Shown here one piece after another: positions 1-10,165 of a DNA stretch of 64,000 nucleotides. The notes beneath the pieces were generated by a model, which did no database searches, was not told the origin of the DNA, and was given only the letters and a program-made list of their open reading frames with translations. The position numbers were made by a program, and so were the translations under genes. Position 1 is the first letter of the stretch. Each line of letters begins with the position of its first letter. Origin of the DNA: Pseudomonas monsensis (lineage in GTDB: Bacteria > Pseudomonadota > Gammaproteobacteria > Pseudomonadales > Pseudomonadaceae); NCBI RefSeq assembly GCF_014268495.2, contig NZ_CP077087.1:5165001-5229000 (forward strand). The letters are read 5' to 3'.

Positions 1-9
1 ACAGGTTAA
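1..9 (+). CDS. possible last codons of an upstream gene (TcA?)
   Basis: In frame 1 the window opens with two codons and a TAA stop at 7-9, 52 bases before the TcB start. Tc loci usually place a TcA subunit directly before TcB, so this could be its end. Only two codons are visible, so this is a positional guess. The TcB reading frame also stays open to the left edge, so an upstream start for TcB cannot be excluded. Confidence 0.15.
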   Translation, partial: TG

Positions 10-61
10 TTCCAATGCCATTCTTGATAGCGTCAATCCATTCACGCCAACCCCGTGCGCA

Positions 62-3000
62 ATGGATTCGAGCATGCCTGACCGACAAGAACTGAGCATC
101 ACCACACCTGCCATCGCCAAAAGCGCATCGCTCGCGACCATCGGTAAAAGCTGGGGCGCCGTGGGGCCGACTGGCGCGGCATCGTTCGAGCTGCCGATCC
201 CGACCTCCCCCGGCCGGGGCTGGGATCCACAGTTTTCGCTGAGCTACAACAGTCAGAGCGGCAACGGTCCGTTCGGTCTGTCCTGGCACTTGGGCGGCGT
301 GGGTCAGATCAGCCGCCGAACCCATAAAGGTGTGCCGCGTTACACCGATCACGACGAGATCATCGGCGTCGATGGGGAAGTGTGGATGCCAGAGCTGGAC
401 GAGGATGGCGAGCTCAAATTCCGTGAAGAAAGCACCTACAACGGCGTCAACATCGGCCCGCACAGGGTGGTGCGCTACTGGCCTCGAGTCGAAAGCGATT
501 TTGCCTTGCGCGAGCGCTGGCAGCGCCAGACCCGAGAAGCAGATCCACCGGTATTCTGGTTGATACACGGCGCCGACGGCTCGCTACACCTTTACGGCAA
601 GACCGAAGCCACACGGCTCGCCGATCCTGAGGCCCCAGGGCGAATCGCCAGCTGGTTGCTGTGCGAAAGCATGAACGCCCGTGGCGAACACATCTGTTTT
701 GAATACAAGGCCGATGATCAGGATCCCGACCCGGTGCATGACTACCGTGCCCAGCGCTATCTGCGCCGTGTGTGCTACGGCAACTTCACCGCCAGCAGCC
801 ATCTGTACAGCTGGACGATCGACAATCCCGCCGAACTCGACTGGCACTTTCAGTTGCTGTTCGATTACGGCGAGCGCAGCACCGCGCTGGCCGATGTACC
901 GGACTACGATGGCGCAACGGTGCAACCCTGGCTCACGCGCCAGGACCCGTTTTCGACCTACGGCCGAGGCTTTGAACTGGCGACCCGCCGGCTGTGCCGG
1001 CAAGTCCTGATGTTTCATCGTTTCAGCGATGACCCGGCGATCAGGCCAGCGCTGGTGCGTCGCCTGTTGCTGGAATATTCGACGCCTTCCAGCGACTGGT
1101 CTTTCAGCCAGATCAGCGCCGCCCACTATCAGTCTTATGATGCCAGTGGCGGCGTCGAAAACAGCCCGCCCGTGGAGTTCGAATATTCAACGTTCGACAT
1201 CAATCGCACCCCCACACGCCTGCTCGAAACCGATAACCAACCCGGTGTGGAAGACGGCGGTTTCTACCAGTGCGTTGACCTTTATGGCGAAGGCGTGCCG
1301 GGTTTTTTGTGTCGCTATGATCAGTGCTGGTATTACCGTGAGCCACTGCGCCAAACCTCAGGCACCGATGAAATCGGCTACGGGCCATGGCAGGCGCTGG
1401 ACAACATTCCGTTGGGCGATCGCAAGCGCCCGGTGCAACAACTGCTGACGGACCTGACCGGCGATGGCCGCCTCGACTGGATCAGCGCGCAACCGGGTAT
1501 CAGTGCGTTTCGCGCACTCAATGCACAGCGTGAATTCGCCGACTTCGTCCCGTTCAATGCATTTCCACTGGAGTTTTTCCACACGCTGTCGCAACTCGGT
1601 GATCTGAGCGGTGACGGGCTCAGTTCACTGGGGTTGATCGGGCCGACCTCGGTGCGTCTCTATGCCAACCGACGTGAGGAAGGCTTCGCCCCCGGCGAAG
1701 AAGTGCTGCATGTGCCCGTTGATGACCACCTGCCGTTGTTCAGCAACTCGCCCACTGAACTGGTGCTGCTGGGCAACCTGCTCGGCAGCGACATGCCTGA
1801 GCTGTGCCGTATCCGTCATGACGAAATCAAATGCTGGCCGAACCTGGGGCACGGCAGGTTTGGCGAAGGCCGGGTGATCAGCGCCCTGCCCTTTGAGTAC
1901 GAAACGTTCGATGCAGCGCGGGTACGCATCGCCGACCTCGATGGCAGCGGCGCCCCTGCGCTGATTTATCTGCAATCGCAGGGGTTCGAGATCTACCGCA
2001 ACCGTGGCGGGAACGGGCTGGAACAAACGCCGATCAGCGTGCCATGGCCTGAAGGCGTGCGCTACGACCGTTCAAACCAGGTCAGTTTCGCCGACCTGCA
2101 AGGGCTTGGCTGCGCAAGCCTGATCCTGACGGTGCCACACATCACGCCGCAGCACTGGCGCTACGATTTCGTCGCCGCCAAACCCTATCTGCTGACCGCG
2201 AGCAACAACAACATGGGGTGTAGCGCCAGCGTGGTTTATCGCAGTTCGGCGCAAGAGTGGCTGGATGAGAAACAACGCACACTGGCACTCAAACAACTGC
2301 CGATCTGTCATTTGCCGTTTGCCGTGGCCGTGGTCAAACAGCAACGGCAACTGGATGAAATCACCGGCAATTGCCTGACCCAGAACTTCCTTTATCGCGA
2401 GGGCGTCTACGATGCCAGAGAGCGTGAGTTCCGCGGGTTCGGCCAGTTGCAACAGACCGACAGCGAACGTGCCGGCGCCGATGACGAGAGCGGTTTTACG
2501 GCGCCGGTACGGGTCTGTACCTGGTTTCACACCGGACAATCCATGGATCGTTCGCGTGCGCCCTATTTCAATGGTGATCACCAGGCATGGCCGCTGGGCA
2601 ACACCCTGTTCAGCCGCTATCACGTCACCGACGAATGCGATGAAACCATCACGCCGCATGATGCCGACACCGAGTACGAAATCGCTCGGGCACTGGTGGG
2701 GTCGGTCATTCGCAGCGAAACCTACGCCGAGGACGGCTTCGATGCCCCGGGCATTGCCAGCCCTTATGCGGTGCAGGAGAACCGCTACCTGGTGCGCGAA
2801 GTCCGCGCCCGAGGCCAATACGCCTCAGCGGTAATGCTGCCGCTGGTGCTGGAAAGCATCAGCTACCAGTACGACACATTCATCGACGATCCGCTGTGCC
2901 GCCACGACCTCAATCTGCGCTGGGACGCCCACGGTTTGTCCACCCATGCACTGACCGTCAACTACGCGCGGCGCCTGACCGAATCGGACACACCGCCGTT

Positions 3001-4585
3001 CACCGATGTGGATGAGCAACAGTGGTGGCGCGATGCACACGATGCAGCGCAGCAATCCTTCTATCTGAGCGAAACACGCTCGACGTTCATTGACCTGACT
3101 GACCAGCCGCAGCAGTGGCGGCTCGGTTTGCCGTGGCAACAGCGCAGCAATGCACTGGTGTTGCCCAAAGGCTCGCTACCGCAAGGTTTGACAGCGCAAC
3201 AGGTCAGTTATGAGGACATGATCGCGCATCAGGATTCGGCCTACTGGGATGAACAGCGGGTACTGACAACGCAGTCAGTGCAACGTTACGTGAAGCCCGA
3301 TGGGACGCTGCTCGATGACGGGCAGGCCGATTTTGTCGCACTTGCCGGGCCACTGGAGCTGGCGCAGTTGGACAAGACCGCGCTGCAGGCTTACGACGTT
3401 TTACCGCCGCCCTTCGATATCCGCGACGAACTGAAGAGAATCGGTTACACCGCGATGCCGCTGTTGTTTGAGATCGAGCCGCCCATCGATGCCGAACAAG
3501 ACCTCTGGTCGGCGCACTTCGGCTACGCCACTTATGCCGACCTCAGCGGTTTCTACAAAGTGCGCAGCTACCGCGAAACGCTCAGCCATGGCGCGACCCA
3601 AGCCGAATACGACGACTTCAACCTGGCGATCATCCGCGTCGAGCTGCCGGATCACTGCACCACGCACATCGAGTACGACTACCACGCCCTGCTGCCGCAG
3701 CGCATCGTCGACGCCAATGAAAATATTGAAGAAGTGATTTACGAGCCTTCCGGACAGCCGCTGGCCAGCAGTTTTCACGGCACCGAGCGCGGCGTCGCCG
3801 CAGGTTTCAAGTCCCTGAGCGAATTTATCCGGCCAGAAGATCATCGCCCGGACCCGGCCATTGAAGCCCCCGAAGACGCGGTGCAAAAAGCCGCGAGCAC
3901 GCTGCGCAAGGACTTGTTCAGCTGGATGGGCCAAGTGCCGGCGGGCGCAGTTGCACTCCCCGAATGGGTCGCCCGGGGATACGTGCTGCCCAGCGGGCAT
4001 ATTCGTGCCAGTGCTCGCCGGCAACTGGCGCAGCGCACGGTGCTGACCGCTGCGGAACAGGCGTTGCGCGAAGTCATCGCCAGTGCTCACCGCGAACCGG
4101 TGCACAGCGTGATGCTCAGCGCCGATCGCTACCCTGACGACGAAATTCCGGCACAGATCCAGATCATCAAAGCCTGCGTCGACGGCTTCGGCCGGGCCCT
4201 GCAAACCCAGCAACGGGTCGATCCGGGCAAGGCGTATGCGGTCGACGCCGACGGCGCGCTGATCGTCGAGGATGGCCAGTTCGTGGAAGTCGACGCCGAC
4301 CCGCGCTGGCGTATCAGCGAGCGTGTCGAATACAACAACAAGGGCTTGCCGGTGCGTCAGTTCCGGCCGTTTTTCGCCGACACCCATGGCTACGTCAATG
4401 ACCAGTCACTGCGAGAGCTCGGCTATTTCGATCAACTGTTCTATGACCCGTTGGGCCGGTCCATCAAGCTGATCAATGCGCGTGGCGACTTTTCCCGCGA
4501 AACCTACCACCCCTGGTACCGCGCCAGCGAAGACTTCAACGACACCGCCGAGCCGTCACCGCCCGCCAGGTCGCCACGCTCATGA
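62..4585 (+). CDS. Tc toxin complex subunit TcB (SpvB/TcdB-like)
   Basis: This 1507-residue protein is a TcB subunit, which together with TcC forms the hollow cocoon that encloses the cytotoxic C-terminus and docks on the TcA injection channel. The N-terminus (about residues 10-300) has the SpvB-type opening with SLATIGKSWGAVGPTGAA and SYNSQSGNGPFGLSWHLGG. The middle carries the TcdB middle domains (for example ICHLPFAVAVVKQQRQLDEI and REFRGFGQLQ). The C-terminal part leads into the RHS-like strand repeats. The start could be 62 or the in-frame ATG at 74; neither has a good ribosome binding site. The stop overlaps the next start (ATGA), showing translational coupling to the first TcC. Family assignment is secure; host range is not predictable. 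Confidence 0.92.
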   Translation: MDSSMPDRQELSITTPAIAKSASLATIGKSWGAVGPTGAASFELPIPTSPGRGWDPQFSLSYNSQSGNGPFGLSWHLGGVGQISRRTHKGVPRYTDHDEIIGVDGEVWMPELDEDGELKFREESTYNGVNIGPHRVVRYWPRVESDFALRERWQRQTREADPPVFWLIHGADGSLHLYGKTEATRLADPEAPGRIASWLLCESMNARGEHICFEYKADDQDPDPVHDYRAQRYLRRVCYGNFTASSHLYSWTIDNPAELDWHFQLLFDYGERSTALADVPDYDGATVQPWLTRQDPFSTYGRGFELATRRLCRQVLMFHRFSDDPAIRPALVRRLLLEYSTPSSDWSFSQISAAHYQSYDASGGVENSPPVEFEYSTFDINRTPTRLLETDNQPGVEDGGFYQCVDLYGEGVPGFLCRYDQCWYYREPLRQTSGTDEIGYGPWQALDNIPLGDRKRPVQQLLTDLTGDGRLDWISAQPGISAFRALNAQREFADFVPFNAFPLEFFHTLSQLGDLSGDGLSSLGLIGPTSVRLYANRREEGFAPGEEVLHVPVDDHLPLFSNSPTELVLLGNLLGSDMPELCRIRHDEIKCWPNLGHGRFGEGRVISALPFEYETFDAARVRIADLDGSGAPALIYLQSQGFEIYRNRGGNGLEQTPISVPWPEGVRYDRSNQVSFADLQGLGCASLILTVPHITPQHWRYDFVAAKPYLLTASNNNMGCSASVVYRSSAQEWLDEKQRTLALKQLPICHLPFAVAVVKQQRQLDEITGNCLTQNFLYREGVYDAREREFRGFGQLQQTDSERAGADDESGFTAPVRVCTWFHTGQSMDRSRAPYFNGDHQAWPLGNTLFSRYHVTDECDETITPHDADTEYEIARALVGSVIRSETYAEDGFDAPGIASPYAVQENRYLVREVRARGQYASAVMLPLVLESISYQYDTFIDDPLCRHDLNLRWDAHGLSTHALTVNYARRLTESDTPPFTDVDEQQWWRDAHDAAQQSFYLSETRSTFIDLTDQPQQWRLGLPWQQRSNALVLPKGSLPQGLTAQQVSYEDMIAHQDSAYWDEQRVLTTQSVQRYVKPDGTLLDDGQADFVALAGPLELAQLDKTALQAYDVLPPPFDIRDELKRIGYTAMPLLFEIEPPIDAEQDLWSAHFGYATYADLSGFYKVRSYRETLSHGATQAEYDDFNLAIIRVELPDHCTTHIEYDYHALLPQRIVDANENIEEVIYEPSGQPLASSFHGTERGVAAGFKSLSEFIRPEDHRPDPAIEAPEDAVQKAASTLRKDLFSWMGQVPAGAVALPEWVARGYVLPSGHIRASARRQLAQRTVLTAAEQALREVIASAHREPVHSVMLSADRYPDDEIPAQIQIIKACVDGFGRALQTQQRVDPGKAYAVDADGALIVEDGQFVEVDADPRWRISERVEYNNKGLPVRQFRPFFADTHGYVNDQSLRELGYFDQLFYDPLGRSIKLINARGDFSRETYHPWYRASEDFNDTAEPSPPARSPRS

Positions 4586-7350
4586 CTGCCAATGTGCATC
4601 GACGCACGCCGGCGCTGGCCGTGAACGATGCTCGCGGCCTGCCGGTGCGACAGGTGGCCTACCTGCGCACGGTGGTGGATGACACGCCCGCAGCCTTGGC
4701 CAGCCGCCAGCATCACGACCCCGCAGGACGGCTGATCGAGCAATGGGATCCGCGCCTTTCAGTGCCCTGTCGGGTTTCGGTTCCCGGCCTCGACGGCTCA
4801 GCGCTCAAGTCCGACAGCGTCGACGCCGGCTGGCGCCTTCACCTGCCCGGTCTGGCCGGCGAGCCGTTGCAACGCTGGGACGAGCGCGGTACGCGTTGGC
4901 GCACGACCTTCGATGAGCAACTACGGGTGATCGCACTCAGCGAAAACGACGAGGCTGATGTCGATGTGTTTACCTACGCCGATGCCAGCGCCGATGCTGC
5001 TCACAATCGGCGCGGCCAGCTGCTGACACAAAAAGATCGCTCGGGCACGCTAAGCACGGACAGCTTCGCCCTCACCCGCCAGGCGCTGACGCAGACCCGG
5101 ACCTTCGAGGATGGCGAAACCTTCACCAGTCAATGGCGGTTCAGCCCGCTCGGTGCGCTACTGGAGCAGACCGATGCCGGCGGCCATCGGCAACGCTCAA
5201 GCTACGGCCTGGCCGGACAGCTCAAACAAGTGCATCTGCGTGTCAGCGGCAAGACTGACTGGCAGCCGGTGTTGCTGGATATGCAGTACAACGCTGCCAC
5301 GCAGATCATCGAGCAACTGGCCGGCAACCGGGTGCGCAGCCGCTGGACCTACGCCTTGGCGGACGGGCGTCTGCACACTCAGTCGAGCCGCAAGGAGGCC
5401 GGCGAGGTTCTACAGGACTTCGAATACTTTCACGACCGGGTCGGCAATATCAGCCGCATCGAAGATCACGCGTTCCAGCCCGTTTACTTCGCCAACCAGC
5501 TCGTCAATGGCCACCGTGATTTCAGCTACGACTCGCTCTATCGGTTGACTCGCGCCACGGGGTACGACGACGCCCCGCCCTCAGACATTCCCGGTCTGCC
5601 ACAGCCGGGCGATCCGAACAATCGCCTCAACTACACCCAGACGTACCAGTATGACTGCGGCGGCAACCTCATCGAACTGCGCCATGCGCGGGCCACGAAT
5701 GCCTACACCCGGACGATGCGCATCGACCCACAGAGCAATCGCGGGGTGCGCTGGAAACCGGGCGATCCGGAGCCGGTGTTCGATAGGCTGTTCGACGGCC
5801 ATGGCAATCAACAAGCCGTGCAGCCCGGCCAGAACCTGCAATGGAATGTTCGCGACGAACTGCAACAGGTGATCCTGATCCCCCGCGAAAACCAGCGCAG
5901 TGACGCTGAGCACTACACCTACAGTCAGGGCGCGCGGGTGCTCAAATACCACGAGACTTTCACCGCAACCGCCGAACACTTTCAGCAGGTGCGCTACCTG
6001 CCAGGGCTGGAAATCCGCACCAGAGACAACGGTGAAGAGTTGCACGTCATCAGTCTCGTTCACGCGCGCTGCCTGCACTGGGCGCAGAAAAAGCCCAAAG
6101 ACGCCGACGCCGACCAACTGCGTTACAGCCTCGACGATCACCTCGGTTCCTGTGTCATGGAACTCGATCAACAGGCCGGGCTGATCAACCACGAGGGCTA
6201 TTACCCTTTTGGCGAAACGGCGTGGATGGTCGGCGAGCATGAGGTCGAGGTGAGCTACAAATTCATCCGTTATTCCGGCAAAGAAATGGATGTCAGCGGT
6301 TTGTACTACTACGGCGCGCGCTATTACGCGCCGTGGTTGCAGCGCTGGGTCAGTGCGGACACAGAGCAGGCAGATGGCCCGAATCTTTATGCGTTTGTGG
6401 GCAATAACCCGATGCGCTACATCGATCCTGACGGCAACGCGCGTGCGGAAACCCTGATTATGGTGACGTCGGAATTTATTTCAGTCATCAATGCTTATTC
6501 CACACAGGTAGTGGACCAGCTGCATAACATCCTCCATCCGCTTGGCCTCAACAGAACCATGGTACTGAGCCTGGTCGTCGAAACTGGGTATTGGTATACA
6601 GCCACCACAAAGGGTGGAAGTCTCGGCAGCGGATTTGTCGACGGCATTATTCCGCCTCCGACTGAAGTCGCCGCCTATCCGACGGTCGGGGGAGTTTCCG
6701 GCGGCAATGCCGCCGGCGATCTCGCAGCGAAAATGCTCGATCCGGTGACGGAAAGTGTCGGGATCAATTTAGGTCCACTGATTCCGCAGACCTCGCAAAT
6801 GTCTGTCAGCGCCATTGACAAAAGTTTGGGCATTGACCGCCCTGTCAAAGAGATCGAATCGTGGAAAGACATAAAGAGCGAATTGATAAACCCGGCGCTC
6901 AACGCCGTACTCAACCCTGAGTTCCTCATCGGCAGGGTGCTTGGCGCAGCGATATCGATCGTCCCGCACTTTCTGAGTCTGTTTAAAAAAGCGCAGGATG
7001 CCGAGGACATCAAAAACCGGCTTGACCCAGCGAAAATCGAAAAAATCGAGAACATGCTTAATGAATGGAAAACCGCAGTAGAGCAACGCGCAGGCTGGGC
7101 AGAGAGCGCATTTGACGTGCTGGGCACTGACGTCATTTTGCCCGCCGAGATGCTGCCCAACGTGACCCATATGACCTCCGGGCAACGGTTGGCGCCGATC
7201 ACTCGCGCGGGCATGCGCCAACAAACCAATGCCGCCTTGCGCCACATTTCACGCGCCCAGGCGATGGTCGGCTGGTACAAGGAAATGGGCACCACGGACA
7301 ATCAGTTTTTGCTGAAGCAGGCGCGAGCCAACAAGAAAAAGGCGGCCTGA
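4582..7350 (+). CDS. Tc toxin subunit TcC, copy 1, with unique C-terminal region
   Basis: The 922-residue RHS-repeat protein closes the TcB-TcC cage. Residues 1-517 are TcC/RHS repeats. Residues about 518-618 are the RHS core, with DHLGSCVMELDQQ, GYYPFGETAW, SGKEMDVSGLYYYGARYY and the terminal DPDG at 615-618, around which TcC proteins cleave themselves. Residues 619-922 form a hypervariable region, visibly more AT-rich than the rest, that I cannot match to a known toxin. It contains a hydrophobic stretch (LIGRVLGAAISIVPHFLSLF) and a charged helical tail ending in KKKAA. It overlaps tcB by four bases and is followed one base later by the second TcC. The C-terminal domain is presumably released into the cage as the delivered toxin. 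Confidence 0.9.
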   Translation: MTANVHRRTPALAVNDARGLPVRQVAYLRTVVDDTPAALASRQHHDPAGRLIEQWDPRLSVPCRVSVPGLDGSALKSDSVDAGWRLHLPGLAGEPLQRWDERGTRWRTTFDEQLRVIALSENDEADVDVFTYADASADAAHNRRGQLLTQKDRSGTLSTDSFALTRQALTQTRTFEDGETFTSQWRFSPLGALLEQTDAGGHRQRSSYGLAGQLKQVHLRVSGKTDWQPVLLDMQYNAATQIIEQLAGNRVRSRWTYALADGRLHTQSSRKEAGEVLQDFEYFHDRVGNISRIEDHAFQPVYFANQLVNGHRDFSYDSLYRLTRATGYDDAPPSDIPGLPQPGDPNNRLNYTQTYQYDCGGNLIELRHARATNAYTRTMRIDPQSNRGVRWKPGDPEPVFDRLFDGHGNQQAVQPGQNLQWNVRDELQQVILIPRENQRSDAEHYTYSQGARVLKYHETFTATAEHFQQVRYLPGLEIRTRDNGEELHVISLVHARCLHWAQKKPKDADADQLRYSLDDHLGSCVMELDQQAGLINHEGYYPFGETAWMVGEHEVEVSYKFIRYSGKEMDVSGLYYYGARYYAPWLQRWVSADTEQADGPNLYAFVGNNPMRYIDPDGNARAETLIMVTSEFISVINAYSTQVVDQLHNILHPLGLNRTMVLSLVVETGYWYTATTKGGSLGSGFVDGIIPPPTEVAAYPTVGGVSGGNAAGDLAAKMLDPVTESVGINLGPLIPQTSQMSVSAIDKSLGIDRPVKEIESWKDIKSELINPALNAVLNPEFLIGRVLGAAISIVPHFLSLFKKAQDAEDIKNRLDPAKIEKIENMLNEWKTAVEQRAGWAESAFDVLGTDVILPAEMLPNVTHMTSGQRLAPITRAGMRQQTNAALRHISRAQAMVGWYKEMGTTDNQFLLKQARANKKKAA

Positions 7351-7351
7351 T

Positions 7352-10096
7352 ATGGCACTGTCCGAGCTTGCGAGGATGACCCCTTCAGTGCATTGGCATA
7401 CGCCGACGCTGCGCGCCCATGACCCCAGAACGCTACCGGTCAGCGACGTCGCGTACTTGCGCAATGCGGCCGGTGATGACACTGAGCGCCAGACCACTCG
7501 CCGCCAGCACGACACTGCCGGGCGCCTGGTAAAACAGTGGGATCCGCGCTTGCCTGTGCCGTGCCTGACCACGGTTTACCGCCTCGACGGCGAGGCGCTG
7601 AAAACAGACAGCGTCGACGCCGGCTGGCGCCTGACCTTGCCGGGGCTTGCCGCCGAACCACTGCAGCGCTGGAGCGAACGCGGCGACCATTGGCGCACGA
7701 CATTCGATGAACAACTGCGGGTGCTGGCGCTCGCCGAAAACGACCAGCCCGATGTCGATGTATTCATCTATGCCGACGCTACGGCTGACGCCGGACACAA
7801 CCTGCGCGGCCAGTTACACACACTGAAGGATCGCTCGGGCACGCTGCACACAGGCAGCTTTGCCCTCAGCGGCCAGCCTCTGCAAGAGCGCCGTACCTTT
7901 CACGATGACCAGGCATTCACCCATGACCGGGTGCTCAGCCCGCTCGGCACGTTACTCGAACAGACCGACGCCGGCGGTCATCGGCAACGTTCCCGCTACG
8001 GCGTGGCCGGACAACTCAAACAGGTCCAGCTGCAACTGAAAAATCAAACCACATGGCTACCGGTACTGCTCGCTGCGCAATACAACGCGGCCGCACAGAT
8101 CGTTGAGCAACGGGCCGGCAATGATGTCATCAGCCAGTGGATCTATGACCCTGCCGATGGCCGTCTGCGAAGACAATCGGCGCAGAAACAAGCACAGGCA
8201 CCCCTGCAGGATTTCGTATACGTTTACGACGCCATGGGTAACATCACCCGCATCGACGACCACGCGTTTACCCCGAGTCATTTCGCCAATCAGCGCGTCG
8301 ATGGCCGTCGCCATTTCAGCTACGACTCGCTGTATCGGCTGACCAGCGCGAGCGGCTACGACGATGGCCCGCTCACCGACATTCCCGGCCTGCCAACCCC
8401 GACCGATCCGATCAACCGCCTCAATTACACCCAGAGCTACCGGTACGACGCCGGTAACAACCTCATCGAACTCAAACATGTCCGGGCCGGTGCCAATCAC
8501 ACGCAACAGTTGAGCATTGATCCGCACAGCAACCGCGGCGTGCGCTGGGCGCCGGGGCAACCGGTTCCGGATTTCGACACACTGTTCGACCGCCATGGCA
8601 ATCAGCAAGCCGTGCAACCGGGGCAAGCCCTGCACTGGAACGCGCGCGATGAATTGACCCGCGTCACCCTGATCCACCGCGAGGACGGTCGCCACGACGC
8701 CGAGCATTACCGCTACAGCCAGGGCCTGCGCGTGTTCAAGCGCCACCAGACTTACACGGCCAACACTGAGCACTTTCATCAAGTGCGCTACCTGCCGGGG
8801 CTGGAAATCCGCACCCGCGACAATGGCGAAGAACTGCACGTCATCAGCGTCGGTAACGCACGCTGCCTGCATTGGGCACAGAACAAGCCCAAAGGCGTCG
8901 ACGACGATCAACTGCGCTATAGCCTCGACGACCATCTCGGCTCCTGCGTGATGGAACTCGATCAGCAGGCACAGATCATCAGCCACGAAGGGTATTACCC
9001 GTTTGGCGCCACCGCCTGGATGCTCAAGTACCCGGCAGACGGGATCGACTACAAAACCGTGCGTTACTCAGGCAAGGAGATGGATGTCAGTGGTTTGTAT
9101 TACTACGGTGCGCGCTACTACGCGCCATGGCTGCAGCGCTGGCTCAGCGCCGATCCGGCGGGAGCCGTCGACGGGTTGAATCTGTATGGATTCGTCGGCA
9201 ATAACCCGCTGGTCTTCATTGATAACGACGGCACCAGCAAAGACACGCCTGACAATGACCGACAGGACATCGAAGACTACACAAAAGTGCTGGATACCTT
9301 GGGAATCGAGATGCAGGCCATGGATGTTCAACTGAACAACCTGTTCAGCAACGCGAGTATCGGAAAACGCTTTGCGGTGAACACTGCCTATCACCTGACA
9401 AAAGCGGGTGCGAGTACAAGCGCTGCCGCTCTGGTTTCCAGTATTGCTCCCAACGTGCCTTTTGTCCCAACGATAGCCAGTACTATCGTGAGTAAAGTTG
9501 TGGAGAAGCTGAGTATTTACAAAAACTTCTCGACCCCCATTTTGCCTGACCCTCGGAAAATCAATCCAGAAAGCCTGCATACCGAAGCCACGGTGGGTGT
9601 ATTGAACCGACCGCTGCAATTCGCCAAAAAATTTGTCATGGGTTACGACCCACGCAGCGGGCAGGGAAGAAAACAAATCGCTTCAGTCGTCACTTCAACA
9701 GCACTTGGGCACGTGGGCGTGCCCGCTGCAAGTGACCTGATGGCAATCGCCCAATCAGGGAGCGATGTCGCTGCCGCAGTGGTGGGCCTGCAAGACTCGA
9801 CCATCGACGATTTAGAGCGAGGTCTCGGCCTGATTATCGACCTCCTGAATCAGGACCGAATTGAAGTCAACGCCGCGTTCGCTCGATTGGAGTTCAACGA
9901 ATTCTATTCCGAAGGTGTTCTCGGATCATTGAATTACGCCTACGACATGCTCACAAAAAATGTTGGCACCAGCCAGGGCGGGATGATCCGTCGGGATGAG
10001 ATTCAAGCGCAAATATCGGTACGAATCGCACAAGCCAATCGCAACCTTGAACTGATTGGAAGGTATCGCCAGTACAACGCACAACGAGCAGCCTAG
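7352..10096 (+). CDS. Tc toxin subunit TcC, copy 2, with unique C-terminal region
   Basis: The 914-residue TcC/RHS protein begins immediately after the stop of copy 1, in the same operon. The RHS part resembles copy 1. From about base 8012 to 9208 it is nearly identical to copy 3. The core reaches FVGNNPLVFI and then DNDG at residues 624-627, where the usual DPDG proline is replaced by asparagine while both aspartates remain. Residues 628-914 are a different variable region from those of the other copies. They are largely helical, with an Ala/Ser/Val-rich segment (GASTSAAALVSSIAPNVPFV) and no motif I recognise. Presumably an alternative toxin cargo for the same TcB. Confidence 0.9.
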   Translation: MALSELARMTPSVHWHTPTLRAHDPRTLPVSDVAYLRNAAGDDTERQTTRRQHDTAGRLVKQWDPRLPVPCLTTVYRLDGEALKTDSVDAGWRLTLPGLAAEPLQRWSERGDHWRTTFDEQLRVLALAENDQPDVDVFIYADATADAGHNLRGQLHTLKDRSGTLHTGSFALSGQPLQERRTFHDDQAFTHDRVLSPLGTLLEQTDAGGHRQRSRYGVAGQLKQVQLQLKNQTTWLPVLLAAQYNAAAQIVEQRAGNDVISQWIYDPADGRLRRQSAQKQAQAPLQDFVYVYDAMGNITRIDDHAFTPSHFANQRVDGRRHFSYDSLYRLTSASGYDDGPLTDIPGLPTPTDPINRLNYTQSYRYDAGNNLIELKHVRAGANHTQQLSIDPHSNRGVRWAPGQPVPDFDTLFDRHGNQQAVQPGQALHWNARDELTRVTLIHREDGRHDAEHYRYSQGLRVFKRHQTYTANTEHFHQVRYLPGLEIRTRDNGEELHVISVGNARCLHWAQNKPKGVDDDQLRYSLDDHLGSCVMELDQQAQIISHEGYYPFGATAWMLKYPADGIDYKTVRYSGKEMDVSGLYYYGARYYAPWLQRWLSADPAGAVDGLNLYGFVGNNPLVFIDNDGTSKDTPDNDRQDIEDYTKVLDTLGIEMQAMDVQLNNLFSNASIGKRFAVNTAYHLTKAGASTSAAALVSSIAPNVPFVPTIASTIVSKVVEKLSIYKNFSTPILPDPRKINPESLHTEATVGVLNRPLQFAKKFVMGYDPRSGQGRKQIASVVTSTALGHVGVPAASDLMAIAQSGSDVAAAVVGLQDSTIDDLERGLGLIIDLLNQDRIEVNAAFARLEFNEFYSEGVLGSLNYAYDMLTKNVGTSQGGMIRRDEIQAQISVRIAQANRNLELIGRYRQYNAQRAA
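8012..9208 (+). repeat. 1.2 kb near-identical direct repeat, copy A (inside TcC copy 2)
   Basis: This block matches 10802-11998 at a constant offset of 2790 bases with no indel and only scattered substitutions. It covers the late RHS repeats and the conserved core. Similarity falls away sharply at the start of the variable toxin region and, upstream, near the QLKQVQL codons. Confidence 0.85.
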
Positions 10097-10165
10097 AACA
10101 CGGGGATCGCAGCCCCCACAACATCCGGGAGCAACGGCAGGCGAAGGGATTACTGGAACCAGCAT

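Noticed and set aside
3401..4387. 328-codon minus-strand frame inside tcB, and similar long antisense frames in the tcC genes
   Set aside because: GC-rich codon bias produces long antisense frames; translations have no domain and the sense genes are certain.
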